Positions 8,828 to 17,492 of a stretch of DNA of 64,000 bases are shown one piece after another. The stretch covers positions 2,046,001-2,110,000 of the forward strand of contig NZ_CP010817.1 of NCBI RefSeq assembly GCF_000833025.1. Direction: 5' to 3'. Position 1 is the first letter of the stretch. Every line of letters starts with the position of its first letter. Source of the DNA: Myroides profundi (GTDB lineage Bacteria > Bacteroidota > Bacteroidia > Flavobacteriales > Flavobacteriaceae). Under the pieces are notes generated by a model. That model worked only from the letters and a program-made list of their open reading frames with translations, was not told the DNA's origin and did not search any database. Position numbers and translations under genes: made by a program.

Positions 8828-8918
8828 TTCGGGCGTTGATTAGAGAGTCTTTTAGAGTTCTTCGGAAAACTGGCCTTCCTTCCGAACAAACACTGAATTA
8901 TTCCGAAGAGGTTCCGAA
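8828..8918. repeat. TTCGG / CCGAA inverted array with near-helical spacing
   Basis: TTCGG occurs at 8828 and 8861, 33 bp apart. The inverted TTCCGAA occurs at 8880, 8901 and 8912, with spacings of 21 and 11 bp. The layout, direct copies followed by inverted copies, is like that at 3477-3570 with a different core. Confidence 0.5.
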
Positions 8919-8978
8919 TAAACGCATAGCGCTAATATATTTTGTTACTGAAAATCAGCTAATTAAAAATTAAATATA

Positions 8979-9058
8979 GGAAAAAAGTGGAACTTTTTGG
9001 AAATAAAGAGAAGTTTTTGGAAAAGAATGGAAGTTTTTGGAAGGAAGTGGAAACTATT
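8979..9058. repeat. Eight-unit array with exact 10-bp period (GGAA)
   Basis: GGAA starts at 8979, 8989, 8999, 9019, 9029, 9039 and 9049, with AGAA at 9009, giving eight units exactly 10 bp apart. Alternate units have a TTTTT tract in the second half, so A/T tracts are also phased with the helix and the DNA may be bent. Confidence 0.75.
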
Positions 9059-9395
9059 CTAAAAACTTGTTCTTTTCGATCGTAGTTTTGCCATGTAATC
9101 AGGAAAATAAATATGATTGTATTGGAATTCTTTGATTTTTCCTGATAAACCAAGTGTTTTAATAGATACTTCACGAAGTGAATTACATTAGGCAACAACA
9201 ATAAAATAGTATACTTATATGATAGTCTTTGGATTTAAATTTCTTTATATAGCAATCAGAATTAACCTTTACTACTTCTATACTTAAAGTAGTACTATGG
9301 AATAATAACCATTAATCACATCAGTATCACCGATGGTCAAAGACTTTTAATGGCATAAAAGAGAGCAATTATATTTGCTCTTCTAAAAAACAGTT

Positions 9396-10163
9396 ATGCA
9401 ATACATTTATAATTCTATTGGATTTCTCTTAAGTAAAGTATTCCATTATAGATTCAGTGTTTCACTTCAGAATATAGCTAGAGCTTTTCCCTGTGCTTCT
9501 TATCAAGAGATTGCATATTATCATAAATACTTTTATAGAAATCTCAGTCGTGTACTAGTTGAAACGCTATTTTCTAAAAGACAATTACTATATCTAACAC
9601 AAGGAACTAAAGAGGATTTAGAAGAAATCAAAAAAGAAAATAGAAATATAATATTACTCCTTGGTCATTATGGGAATTGGGAATTGATAAGACAATTACC
9701 TCTATCTACTGATATACCAATCCAAGCGCTCTATAAACCTCTTAAAAGCAAATACTGGAATCATAGAATAAAAAATAGAAGAGAAAAGAATGGCATTCGT
9801 CTTATTCCATCACAAAATGCTTTGCGTATATTACTTAAAGAGAAAGATACAATAAATATGACTGTCTTTATTTCAGATCAGTTTCCTGGAAAGAATAAAG
9901 GCATAGAAGTCCAATTTCTAAATCAAAAAACTCATGTGTACACTGGTGCAGAACAAATAGCCAGAAAGCTTAATGCCTATGTAATCTATGGTGAAATATC
10001 ACCTTTTGGCAATAAAAAATGGCAACTATCTATAAGTACCATTTGTCAAGAAGCTAGAGAAACAAAAGAAGGTTTTATCTCTACTCACTTTACTGAAGAA
10101 TTAGAAACAAGTATTCGAAAAGATCCATCATTATGGTTATGGTCTCATAAACGATGGAAATAA
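9396..10163 (+). CDS. Lysophospholipid/lipid A acyltransferase (LpxL/HtrB type)
   Basis: A membrane-associated acyltransferase that would add a secondary acyl chain to lipid A or a similar lipid. The key motif is LLGHYGNWE near residues 88-96, the H-x4-D/E catalytic box of the LPLAT superfamily, followed by PIQALYKPLKSKYW and FISDQFPGKNKGIEVQFL, typical of the bacterial lauroyl/myristoyl transferases. At 255 residues it is about 40 shorter than usual at the N-terminus, where the membrane anchor normally lies. A stop codon 12 bp upstream of the ATG rules out an extension in this frame, so the gene may have lost its first segment. Confidence 0.8.
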   Translation: MQYIYNSIGFLLSKVFHYRFSVSLQNIARAFPCASYQEIAYYHKYFYRNLSRVLVETLFSKRQLLYLTQGTKEDLEEIKKENRNIILLLGHYGNWELIRQLPLSTDIPIQALYKPLKSKYWNHRIKNRREKNGIRLIPSQNALRILLKEKDTINMTVFISDQFPGKNKGIEVQFLNQKTHVYTGAEQIARKLNAYVIYGEISPFGNKKWQLSISTICQEARETKEGFISTHFTEELETSIRKDPSLWLWSHKRWK

Positions 10164-10169
10164 TAGATA

Positions 10170-10203
10170 CAAAAAAGCCTGAGCAATGCTCAGGCTTTCT
10201 TTA
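10170..10203. terminator. Bidirectional terminator
   Basis: The stem AAAGCCTGAGC/GCTCAGGCTTT (10174-10184 with 10188-10198) has a 3-base loop, an A-run on the left and a T-rich right flank. It lies between two convergent genes. Confidence 0.8.
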
Positions 10204-10226
10204 TTCATTTTAATCACCTTAAATGA

Positions 10227-10808
10227 TTAGTTTTTTCCTAAGAAAATTTGGAATCCTAATCCAACTCCTAAACCAGAGAATTTCTCTCCTCCAGTAAAGT
10301 TAGCTTTACTATAGCTATATCCTGCAGTTAATTCTAAAGCAACATTACGAGATACGAAGTGAGAGTAACCTCCTTTAATATCAAATGCAAATGAGTTTTT
10401 AGTATCTCCATCTTGAGATGCGCCTTTAATTCCGACACCACCTTGTCCAAAGAATCTACCTGTAGCACTAGCTCCTTCTGGGAAGTAGTAACGTCCATAA
10501 GGCATAACTACATAACTCCAAATGTTTTTACCATCTTTTACAGTCTGAAGACCACCACCAATTTCAGCTCCTACTGCGAAACCATCAGAAATAAAGTATG
10601 CAGCTGTTGGTTTTACTTCAAAACTAAAGCTTTCTGCCTCAAAGTTATATCCAATATTACCTATAGTAGCTCCTACCATCCAGTTTCCTTTTTTAATAGG
10701 TGTAGTACCTACTTTTTCAGATAATTTTGGAGTTTCCACGTTGATTTGAGCGTTAGCAGTTGTAATTCCAGCTACTAATAATGCTGCCAATAAAGTAATC
10801 TTTTTCAT
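10227..10808 (-). CDS. Outer membrane beta-barrel protein
   Basis: A 193-residue protein with a signal peptide ending near residue 20 (TTANAQ). The mature part alternates polar and hydrophobic residues with many Gly and aromatics, as in small outer-membrane barrels (GNIGYNFEAESFSFEVKPTA, PYGRYYFPEGASATGRFF). It ends in GVGLGFQIFLGKN; the near-terminal aromatic fits barrel proteins. Residues 40-193 would form about eight strands, similar to the porin-family/OmpW-like beta-barrel domain. It is monocistronic. Its function, pore or structural, is not known. Confidence 0.75.
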   Translation of the reverse strand: MKKITLLAALLVAGITTANAQINVETPKLSEKVGTTPIKKGNWMVGATIGNIGYNFEAESFSFEVKPTAAYFISDGFAVGAEIGGGLQTVKDGKNIWSYVVMPYGRYYFPEGASATGRFFGQGGVGIKGASQDGDTKNSFAFDIKGGYSHFVSRNVALELTAGYSYSKANFTGGEKFSGLGVGLGFQIFLGKN

Positions 10809-10897
10809 AATTTTTACTGTTTAATTTGTAATCCTTTTACTAGACTAATTAGTATTTGTTTTAATAAAAGCTAAATTAATAAATTTAAACGTATTTA

Positions 10898-11440
10898 TTA
10901 CTGTTTTTTCAATAATTCTTGTTTTAGTTTAAGGAATTCTATATTTGAACTCATTAAACCATTTATTAAGAACGTTCTAGCTTCTTCAATTTCAATAAAG
11001 TCTAGATACTTATACCATCCATCTGTTTCTAGTATTTCTTTGACTTTAGTAATTCTTTTCGCAGTCTCAGAAGCACTTCTCAACACATGGTTTGTATCAT
11101 TAAGACAACCTTTATGCTTAAAAGTCACATATTTTTTTTCTAGATCTAGAATTATAGCATACAAAGGTTCTTGTTCATTGTTAGGAAAGAAGCTATCCCA
11201 AGTGGCATAAGCAAGTGTGTATACACTATTCTTATATTCGTCTGATGTAATCTTCCAACGACAGTTAGCTGCTCTACCCCAGTGATTTGCATATCTTGCC
11301 ACACCTTTCTCATCGTAATAATACATACTGCCTGTCTTGCTTTTATAGTCAGGTTTTCTCCCTTCAATAAATGACATTGGTATTTCTTGCCATTCGCAAT
11401 AAGTGTGTTTAAAAAAATTGAATCTACTGTATTTTTTCAT
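10898..11440 (-). CDS. Conserved-looking hypothetical protein, co-transcribed with pncA
   Basis: A 180-residue cytoplasmic protein without signal peptide or membrane segment, rich in Trp, Tyr and charged residues (KTGSMYYYDEKGVARYANHWG). I do not recognise the family. It begins only 4 bp after the pncA stop on the same strand, so the two are very likely one transcript; whether it takes part in NAD metabolism is unknown. The C-terminal 50 residues look helical and Leu/Lys rich. Confidence 0.6.
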   Translation of the reverse strand: MKKYSRFNFFKHTYCEWQEIPMSFIEGRKPDYKSKTGSMYYYDEKGVARYANHWGRAANCRWKITSDEYKNSVYTLAYATWDSFFPNNEQEPLYAIILDLEKKYVTFKHKGCLNDTNHVLRSASETAKRITKVKEILETDGWYKYLDFIEIEEARTFLINGLMSSNIEFLKLKQELLKKQ

Positions 11441-11444
11441 TGTT

Positions 11445-12056
11445 TTAATTAAGCGCTAGTTGATTATTTAGGATAGTAATTCCCAAGGATTCCATTTCTT
11501 TTATTGCTTGAGACAAACCGTCTTCAGTAATAGGTTTAGTAGCAAAATTCAGAAAGAATGTTTTGATACCTGCTTCTTGTGCATCTTTGGCGCTAAAATA
11601 AACGCAAAATTCAGCAGCTAATCCACATACGTATAACTCTGTTACTTGCTTATCTTTTAAGAAGCCTAAAAGACCTGTGCTATATTGGTGATCATTGTCA
11701 TAAAAGCCACTGTATGAATCGACTTCTACATTCATTCCTTTTCTAAAAATAGCAGCTACTTTAGTAGTATCCCATTCAGCAGTAAACTCGGCTCCTTTCG
11801 TTCCTTGTACACAGTGATCTGGCCAAAGTACCTGTGGTATTCCGTTTAGATTGATTAAATCAAATAAATCGTTGGCTAGATGTTGGCTAGCAAAGCTCTT
11901 ATGGTTACTTGGATGCCAGTCTTGAGTTGCTATAATTAAATCAAATTGCTCTTGAATTGTATTAATAATCGGAATAATTTTATCACCATCCTTTACTGCT
12001 AAACTACCTCCTGGCAAAAAATCATATTGTAAGTCTACTACTAATAATGCTTTCAT
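11445..12056 (-). CDS. pncA: Nicotinamidase
   Basis: The enzyme hydrolyses nicotinamide to nicotinate in the NAD salvage pathway. The 203 residues match the isochorismatase-fold family. The expected catalytic triad is visible: Asp8 in VVDLQYDF, Lys106 in FRKGMN and Cys151 in GLAAEFCV. The metal site is Asp46 and His48 in TQDWHP plus His81 in WPDHC. It leads a two-gene unit with the hypothetical gene 4 bp downstream. The assignment is secure from the residue set. Confidence 0.93.
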   Translation of the reverse strand: MKALLVVDLQYDFLPGGSLAVKDGDKIIPIINTIQEQFDLIIATQDWHPSNHKSFASQHLANDLFDLINLNGIPQVLWPDHCVQGTKGAEFTAEWDTTKVAAIFRKGMNVEVDSYSGFYDNDHQYSTGLLGFLKDKQVTELYVCGLAAEFCVYFSAKDAQEAGIKTFFLNFATKPITEDGLSQAIKEMESLGITILNNQLALN

Positions 12057-12176
12057 ATCTAGATTTATCTAATTCTGTTGTAGAACAAAAATACTAAAAT
12101 TAGAAGGATTCAACCTTTTCTTTTAAAAAGTTCTAAACAAATCCTATAACTGTATAAATAGCTTTAAGTATAAACT

Positions 12177-12210
12177 AAAAAAGGCATTCAATTACTTGAA
12201 TGCCTTTTTT
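12177..12210 (-). terminator. Terminator of the tRNA-His operon
   Basis: The stem GGCATTCAA/TTGAATGCC (12183-12191 with 12196-12204) is extended by A/T pairing. It lies 6 bp beyond the last tRNA in the direction of transcription. Confidence 0.8.
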
Positions 12211-12215
12211 GTTAG

Positions 12216-12290
<75 letters not shown>

Positions 12291-12315
12291 ATGTTAAACT
12301 GTATTAAAATACTAG

Positions 12316-12390
<75 letters not shown>

Positions 12391-12413
12391 ATTTAATGAT
12401 GTAAAGTACTTAG

Positions 12414-12488
12414 GGTGACTAATGGGGTTCGAACCCACGACCTCCGGAACCACAATCCGGCGCTCTAACCAACTGAGCTATAGTCACC
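12414..12488 (-). tRNA. tRNA-His (GTG), array copy 3, variant sequence
   Basis: Anticodon GTG with a GC-richer anticodon stem (CCGGA/TCCGG) and acceptor GTGACTA/TAGTCAC. The acceptor pair changes are compensatory relative to the other copies, so this copy should also fold and function. Confidence 0.94.
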
Positions 12489-12512
12489 ATTTAATGATGT
12501 ATAAGTACTTAG

Positions 12513-12587
12513 GGTAACTAATGGGGTTCGAACCCACGACCTCCGGAACCACAATCCGGCGCTCTAACCAGCTGAGCTATAGCTACC
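12513..12587 (-). tRNA. tRNA-His (GTG), array copy 2
   Basis: Anticodon GTG; it combines the acceptor stem of the copies at 12216/12316/12613 with the CCGGA anticodon stem of the copy at 12414. This mosaic suggests recombination within the array. Confidence 0.95.
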
Positions 12588-12612
12588 ATGTTAAACTGTA
12601 TTAAAATACTAG

Positions 12613-12687
<75 letters not shown>

Positions 12688-12707
12688 ATGTTTCTGTTTA
12701 ACGAGTG

Positions 12708-12737
12708 CAAATTTAGCGATTATTCTATACTTCGCAA
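12708..12737 (-). promoter_or_regulatory. Promoter of the tRNA-His array
   Basis: On the minus strand TTG (12735-12737) is followed after exactly 19 bp by TAAATTTG (12708-12715), matching the Bacteroidota sigma consensus TTTG-N19-21-TAnnTTTG. The first tRNA begins about 20 bp downstream. Confidence 0.8.
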
Positions 12738-12765
12738 GCTTTTTCGCTTATTTTTTACACTAAAT

Positions 12766-13482
12766 TTATATCAAATCTTCTAAAGTATTGACTGCTAAAT
12801 ACCTTTCAACTGTAAAACCTTCAGCAAAATCTTTATTTATTAGTCTTCCTAGGTCCTGCGCACGATAAGTTATGCTATCTAAGAAGTTTTTTGACGTGAT
12901 TGGAGTACTCGGTTCTTTAGAATTTTGATCAAAGAATTGCGTGCTATATGCCATTACAGAATCAACTTTCTGATCCATGAAGCCAGTTACATCTACAACA
13001 AAGTCTGGCTCTATGTTTTTCCATTGAATATAATGATACACAACCTTAGGTCTCCATGCCTCTTGTTCTTCTCCGTCTAAGCTAGTTTCAATCTTTCTCA
13101 ATCCTGAAAGGAAACAAGCATCAGATACTAGTTTACTCCCTTTTCCATGATCGATATGTCTATCGTCAATAGCATTACACAATACTATCTCTGGACGATA
13201 CTTACGAATCATTTTAATGATCTCTAATTGATGCTTTTCATCATTGATAAAGAATCCATCTCTAAACTTTAAATTCTCTCTTGCAGACACCCCTAATATA
13301 GCAGCAGCATTAGTAGCTTCTACTTTTCTAATCTCTGCAGAACCTCTAGTTCCTAATTCTCCTTGAGTAAGATCAATAATTCCTACTTTTTTCCCTAGAG
13401 AAACTTCTTTTGCTATAGTTGCACCACATCCTAATTCTACATCGTCTGGATGAGCTCCAAACGCTAATATATCTAATTTCAT
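12766..13482 (-). CDS. bshB1: Bacillithiol biosynthesis deacetylase BshB1
   Basis: A LmbE-type zinc deacetylase that removes the acetyl group from GlcNAc-malate during synthesis of the low-molecular-weight thiol bacillithiol. The 238 residues match BshB1. The zinc motif AHPDDVELG lies at residues 10-18, TQGELGTRG near 40, and the third ligand region DDRHIDHGKGS near 110. It follows the isochorismate synthase gene by 34 bp on the same strand and is probably co-transcribed. The bshA and bshC partners are not in this window. Confidence 0.92.
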   Translation of the reverse strand: MKLDILAFGAHPDDVELGCGATIAKEVSLGKKVGIIDLTQGELGTRGSAEIRKVEATNAAAILGVSARENLKFRDGFFINDEKHQLEIIKMIRKYRPEIVLCNAIDDRHIDHGKGSKLVSDACFLSGLRKIETSLDGEEQEAWRPKVVYHYIQWKNIEPDFVVDVTGFMDQKVDSVMAYSTQFFDQNSKEPSTPITSKNFLDSITYRAQDLGRLINKDFAEGFTVERYLAVNTLEDLI

Positions 13483-13516
13483 TTGTTGTCTTTTATTATT
13501 CTATAATTTGAAATTC

Positions 13517-14575
13517 TTATATAAATACTTGCTTCATGGTAGAAGACTTATTTACTGTTTCTATAAATTCACTTGATGGATCACTATCTATAGTTACTCC
13601 ACAACCAATATATAGATTAACACTATCCTCTTCTATATTCATACAACGCAAATTTACAAATAGATTCGTTTCATCAGTATTTTCTTGTTCTACATTGCAA
13701 TTTAATTCTCCTAAATAACCAGCATAATACGCTCTATAATATCCTTCTTCTCTAACCAAAAAGTCTCGTGCAACATCCTTGGGCATCCCACAAACAGCAG
13801 GAGTAGGATGAAGTGCTTCAACTATTGGTTTAAGACTATCATCATTTAATGTAGCTGTAATATCTGTACAAATATGCATCACTTTAGCCGCACGTTTAGA
13901 GTAAGGTTCCGAAGTTGAAATATTTTGTACGAAGGGCTTTAAAGTTTCTGTAATAAAATCAGTTACAAACAATTGTTCTTCCTGTTCCTTCATCCCCCAC
14001 TCTACTACTTCTTGCCCATGATTTACTTGTGTACCTGCTAGAGCCATTGTTTTTAAAGTATTGTCCTTTATAGATAGTAGTGTTTCTGGCGTTGCTCCCA
14101 TCCACAATCCTATTTCCGGATGATATACTAAAGAACAAAATGCAGTTGGATAAATATTACACAATTTATTGAATAACTGCCCTAAATCCTCTACTTGATA
14201 AGGAACATTTTCCTTTCGAGATGGAACTACTTTTCCGAATTGTTTATCTTTAATAGCATTTACACAACGCTTTACAAGATCTTCAAAGTCCTCTTTAGCT
14301 TTCTGATCATCATAATTAAGTACAACTTCAGGAAGGTCAAAAGCAATATCTTGTTGTGCTTCTTTTATAATAGCAGACTCTGCTAATGGAATATAAAATC
14401 GTGTTCCTTCAGCAAAAGGTGCAAATACAAAACCTTGTTCTTCAAATGTTTCTACCTTATGAAGAGCATACGTTTTTTGAAATAACCCTACTATTGTTTT
14501 AGAATTTGGTTTGCGATAGACAGCAAAAGGCTTTTGATCAGCGTACTGCTTTGCTAAGCATTTAAATAAATACAT
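13517..14575 (-). CDS. menF: Isochorismate synthase (chorismate-binding enzyme)
   Basis: The enzyme converts chorismate to isochorismate, the first step of menaquinone synthesis in this lineage. The 352 residues cover the chorismate-binding domain. Visible are MGATPETLL near residue 161, MALAGTQ near 181, the HPTPAVCGMP segment near 258 and the metal-binding C-terminal region with GEL and the ISCGV-like IGCGVTIDSDPSSEF near 325. The gene upstream encodes a hotdog thioesterase that could act later in menaquinone synthesis, which favours a MenF role over a siderophore role. Bacteroidota proteins of this type are often annotated only as isochorismate synthase. Confidence 0.85.
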   Translation of the reverse strand: MYLFKCLAKQYADQKPFAVYRKPNSKTIVGLFQKTYALHKVETFEEQGFVFAPFAEGTRFYIPLAESAIIKEAQQDIAFDLPEVVLNYDDQKAKEDFEDLVKRCVNAIKDKQFGKVVPSRKENVPYQVEDLGQLFNKLCNIYPTAFCSLVYHPEIGLWMGATPETLLSIKDNTLKTMALAGTQVNHGQEVVEWGMKEQEEQLFVTDFITETLKPFVQNISTSEPYSKRAAKVMHICTDITATLNDDSLKPIVEALHPTPAVCGMPKDVARDFLVREEGYYRAYYAGYLGELNCNVEQENTDETNLFVNLRCMNIEEDSVNLYIGCGVTIDSDPSSEFIETVNKSSTMKQVFI

Positions 14576-14691
14576 CTTTTATGTTGATTTGTTTTTCTGT
14601 GCTTTTGTTACTTTGTTTTTGCTCCACGAATTACACTCTTAAATTTACATCATCCTCATCACAAAAGACCAAAATAACAAAATCACTTTAA

Positions 14692-15129
14692 TTATTTATC
14701 GATAACGATATTTGTAATCTTACAGATAGATACCAATACATCATTCTCATCTGTTATTCTTATTTCCCATAAGTGCAGTGTGCGTCCTCTGTGTAATAAT
14801 CTAGCTGTTCCGATTACATAGCCAGAACGCTTACTCTTAACGTGATTAGCAGAAATCTCAATCCCTCTTATCTCTTGCTTACTAGGATCGATTAACATTA
14901 AAGAAGCTCCGCTACCTAAACTTTCTGCTAAAGCTACAGAGGCCCCTCCATGTAAGAGTCCCATAGGTTGGTGTACCCTTGGATTAACAGGCATTTTTGC
15001 TACTAAGAAGTCAGGTCCTGCATCTATATATTCTATTTCTAATGTTTCCATCAGTGTATTCTTACACACCTTAGCATACATGGCTAATAACTCTTCTTTA
15101 TTAAAGTCTTTCATATTCTTTTTGCTCAT
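14692..15129 (-). CDS. Hotdog-fold thioesterase (PaaI/MenI-like)
   Basis: A 145-residue single-domain hotdog thioesterase. The motif QPMGLLHGGASVALAESLGS (near residues 55-74) contains the HGG and catalytic Glu typical of the PaaI/EntH/MenI group. Its position just upstream of isochorismate synthase suggests it hydrolyses 1,4-dihydroxy-2-naphthoyl-CoA in menaquinone synthesis; that substrate is inferred from context. A gap of 116 bp separates the two genes, so they may or may not share a transcript. Confidence 0.8.
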   Translation of the reverse strand: MSKKNMKDFNKEELLAMYAKVCKNTLMETLEIEYIDAGPDFLVAKMPVNPRVHQPMGLLHGGASVALAESLGSGASLMLIDPSKQEIRGIEISANHVKSKRSGYVIGTARLLHRGRTLHLWEIRITDENDVLVSICKITNIVIDK

Positions 15130-15460
15130 TGTTTGTTAGAAGTTTAAAAACATAGGTCAAGCGATAGTTTAACTAGAAGAATTGAGTTTAAAAAATCGCT
15201 GTTTAAATATACTCCTCCAAAATTATAGATTAATAACTAAAACTATTGAAATAATAGCTCTAATCCCTATTATTTATCATATGAGGTTCATCTAGTGGGA
15301 TTAAAATTAAAAGAAAATAACTCTTGATTTCTTAAAAATATTATAATTGTTTTGAATTTGGCTTAGTCAGCATTTTTAATGACTTCTATCAGTTAGTTCT
15401 ATCCTATTTTTTTAGTAATTTTACCTCCTTGATTATAACGATACTATTTACAACAAAATA
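15130..15460. other. Divergent intergenic region
   Basis: 330 bp between the thioesterase gene (minus) and the tsaC operon (plus). It should contain both promoters. I find no gene, repeat or strong consensus promoter here. Confidence 0.5.
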
Positions 15461-16030
15461 ATGGAAGATATCCAACAAGAAGTTTTCAATGCATACGAAG
15501 TCATCAAAAATGGCGGAATTATATTATACCCTACTGATACTGTATGGGGAATAGGATGTGATGCAAATAACCCTGAAGCTATCAAAAAAATATATGCACT
15601 TAAGAAACGTGCAGAATCAAAAAGTATGATTGTCTTAGTAAATGAGAGAATATTCCACAGAGTATTCAATTCTCCACCAGCTGTGACGTGGGATATCTTA
15701 GACTGCAGTGAGAAACCTACTACTTTAATCTTAGACAACCCTAAGTATGTAGCTAAAGAAGTAGTATCAGCTGATAACTCTTTAGGAGTTCGTATTGTAG
15801 AAGAACCTTTTTGCTTTAGATTAATTGAAAAAATGAAATCACCTTTGGTTTCTACTTCAGCTAATATTAGTGGAGAACCTTCTCCTGCTAACTTTAGCGA
15901 AATTAGTAAAGAGATTATCGAGGGAGTTGATTATGTAGTTAACCTACGTCAAAAGGATACAAAGCCTGCAAAACCTTCTACAATTATTAAATTAAAAGAT
16001 AATAGCCTAGTTACTATCATTAGAAAATAG
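15461..16030 (+). CDS. tsaC: Threonylcarbamoyl-AMP synthase (TsaC/YrdC family)
   Basis: The enzyme makes threonylcarbamoyl-AMP from threonine, bicarbonate and ATP for the t6A modification of ANN-decoding tRNAs. The 189 residues are one YrdC domain. The signatures GGIILYPTDTVWGIGCDA (residues 18-35), IKKIYALKKR, and PLVSTSANISGEPSPANF near 127-144 are typical. It is the first gene of a plus-strand operon, 20 bp ahead of the CCA-adding enzyme gene, so two tRNA-maturation functions are together. Confidence 0.9.
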   Translation: MEDIQQEVFNAYEVIKNGGIILYPTDTVWGIGCDANNPEAIKKIYALKKRAESKSMIVLVNERIFHRVFNSPPAVTWDILDCSEKPTTLILDNPKYVAKEVVSADNSLGVRIVEEPFCFRLIEKMKSPLVSTSANISGEPSPANFSEISKEIIEGVDYVVNLRQKDTKPAKPSTIIKLKDNSLVTIIRK

Positions 16031-16050
16031 TATCTCCTATTGAATATATT

Positions 16051-17484
16051 ATGACTGAAACCCCAATATATAAAGAAGCCATTACACATCCTATATTTGA
16101 CTATATCTCTAAAGCAGCAGAAAGTTTAAATGTAGATAGCTATGTAATTGGTGGATTTGTAAGAGATTTTTTATTAAAAAGAGATTCTAAAAAAGATATT
16201 GATATCGTTGCTGTAGGTAGTGGTATCGAATTAGCTTTAAAAGTATCTGAATTACTTCCTAACAAACCTAAAGTACAAGTTTTTAAAAACTACGGGACGG
16301 CAATGTTGCGTTATGATGACATTGATATTGAGTTTGTTGGAGCAAGAAAAGAGTCATATCACTTCGACAGTAGAAAGCCTGTTGTAGAAGATGGTACATT
16401 AGAAGACGACCAGAATAGACGTGACTTTACTATCAATGCCTTAGCAATATCTCTTAAGAAAGAAACTTATGGAGAGTTAGTAGACCCTTTTAATGGGGTT
16501 GCTGATTTAGCTAATAAAATTATTCGCACTCCTCTAGATCCAGATATTACGTATTCTGATGATCCATTGCGTATGATGAGAGCCATTCGCTTTGCAACTC
16601 AACTAGATTTTATGATAGAACAAAATTCTCTTGATTCTATCACTGCTAATCACAAGAGATTAGAGATTATCTCTGGAGAGCGTATCGTAGATGAGCTAAA
16701 TAAGATATTAATGTCTAAAAAGCCTTCTAAAGGATTCTTATTACTTTATAAAACAGGTTTACTTGATTTAATTTTACCTGAGCTTACTGCTCTTAACCAA
16801 GTAGAAGAAATAGAAGGACATACACATAAAAATAACTTTTATCACTCTCTAGAAGTAGTAGATAATATCTGCCCTAATACAGATGACTTATGGCTTAGAT
16901 GGTCTGCCTTACTTCACGATATTGGAAAAGCTCCTACTAAGCGCTTTTCTAAAAAACAGGGATGGACATTCCATGGACATGAATTCCTTGGTGGTAAAAT
17001 GGTAAAAAAGATCTTTATGAGATTACATATGCCATTAAACCAGAAGATGAAATTCGTACAGAAAATGGTCATCATGAGTTCAAGACCTATTGTTCTTGCT
17101 CAAAAAGAAGTAACTGACTCAGCTGTAAGAAGATTAGTATTCGATGCAGGGGAAAATGTAGAAGATTTAATGATTCTATGTGAAGCTGATATTACTACTA
17201 AAAACCCTTCTAAGTTTAAGAAATATCACAACAACTTTAAAATAGTTAGAGATAAAATAGTTGAAGTGGAAGAACGCGATCACGTACGTAACTTTCAACC
17301 TCCTATTACTGGAGAAGAGATTATGGCGATTTATGACCTTAAACCATGTCGAGAAATCGGTATGATTAAAGAAGCTATCAAAGAGGCTATTTTAGAAGGT
17401 GTTATTCCTAATGAATACGATGCGGCTTTTGAATTCATGAAAGCTAAAGCGTCTAAAATGGGACTTGAAATTGTAAATAAATAA
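16051..17484 (+). CDS. cca: CCA tRNA nucleotidyltransferase with HD domain
   Basis: Adds or repairs the CCA end of tRNAs, which matters here because the tRNA genes in this window do not encode CCA. The 477 residues comprise the nucleotidyltransferase head with YVIGGFVRDFLLKR and the metal motif DIDIV near residues 50-52, the RRDF(T)INA motif near 130, the RNA-binding neck (DDPLRMMRAIRFA), and a C-terminal HD phosphohydrolase domain with LLHDIGKAPTKR near 289. It sits between tsaC and the heme A synthase gene with 20- and 8-bp gaps. Confidence 0.9.
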   Translation: MTETPIYKEAITHPIFDYISKAAESLNVDSYVIGGFVRDFLLKRDSKKDIDIVAVGSGIELALKVSELLPNKPKVQVFKNYGTAMLRYDDIDIEFVGARKESYHFDSRKPVVEDGTLEDDQNRRDFTINALAISLKKETYGELVDPFNGVADLANKIIRTPLDPDITYSDDPLRMMRAIRFATQLDFMIEQNSLDSITANHKRLEIISGERIVDELNKILMSKKPSKGFLLLYKTGLLDLILPELTALNQVEEIEGHTHKNNFYHSLEVVDNICPNTDDLWLRWSALLHDIGKAPTKRFSKKQGWTFHGHEFLGGKMVKKIFMRLHMPLNQKMKFVQKMVIMSSRPIVLAQKEVTDSAVRRLVFDAGENVEDLMILCEADITTKNPSKFKKYHNNFKIVRDKIVEVEERDHVRNFQPPITGEEIMAIYDLKPCREIGMIKEAIKEAILEGVIPNEYDAAFEFMKAKASKMGLEIVNK

Positions 17485-17492
17485 TAAAAATA

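Larger units (their letters stand above)
8791..9395. other. Intergenic region with two phased repeat arrays
   Basis: About 600 bp with no supported gene. It contains the TTCGG/CCGAA array (8828-8918) and the 10-bp GGAA array (8979-9058). An 80-codon open frame on the minus strand at 8959-9201 is created by the low-complexity repeat and is not considered a gene. Confidence 0.6.

Noticed and set aside
8959..9201. 80-codon minus-strand ORF
   Set aside because: Its sequence is the translation of the 10-bp GGAA array (Phe/Ser/Lys-rich) and resembles no protein.
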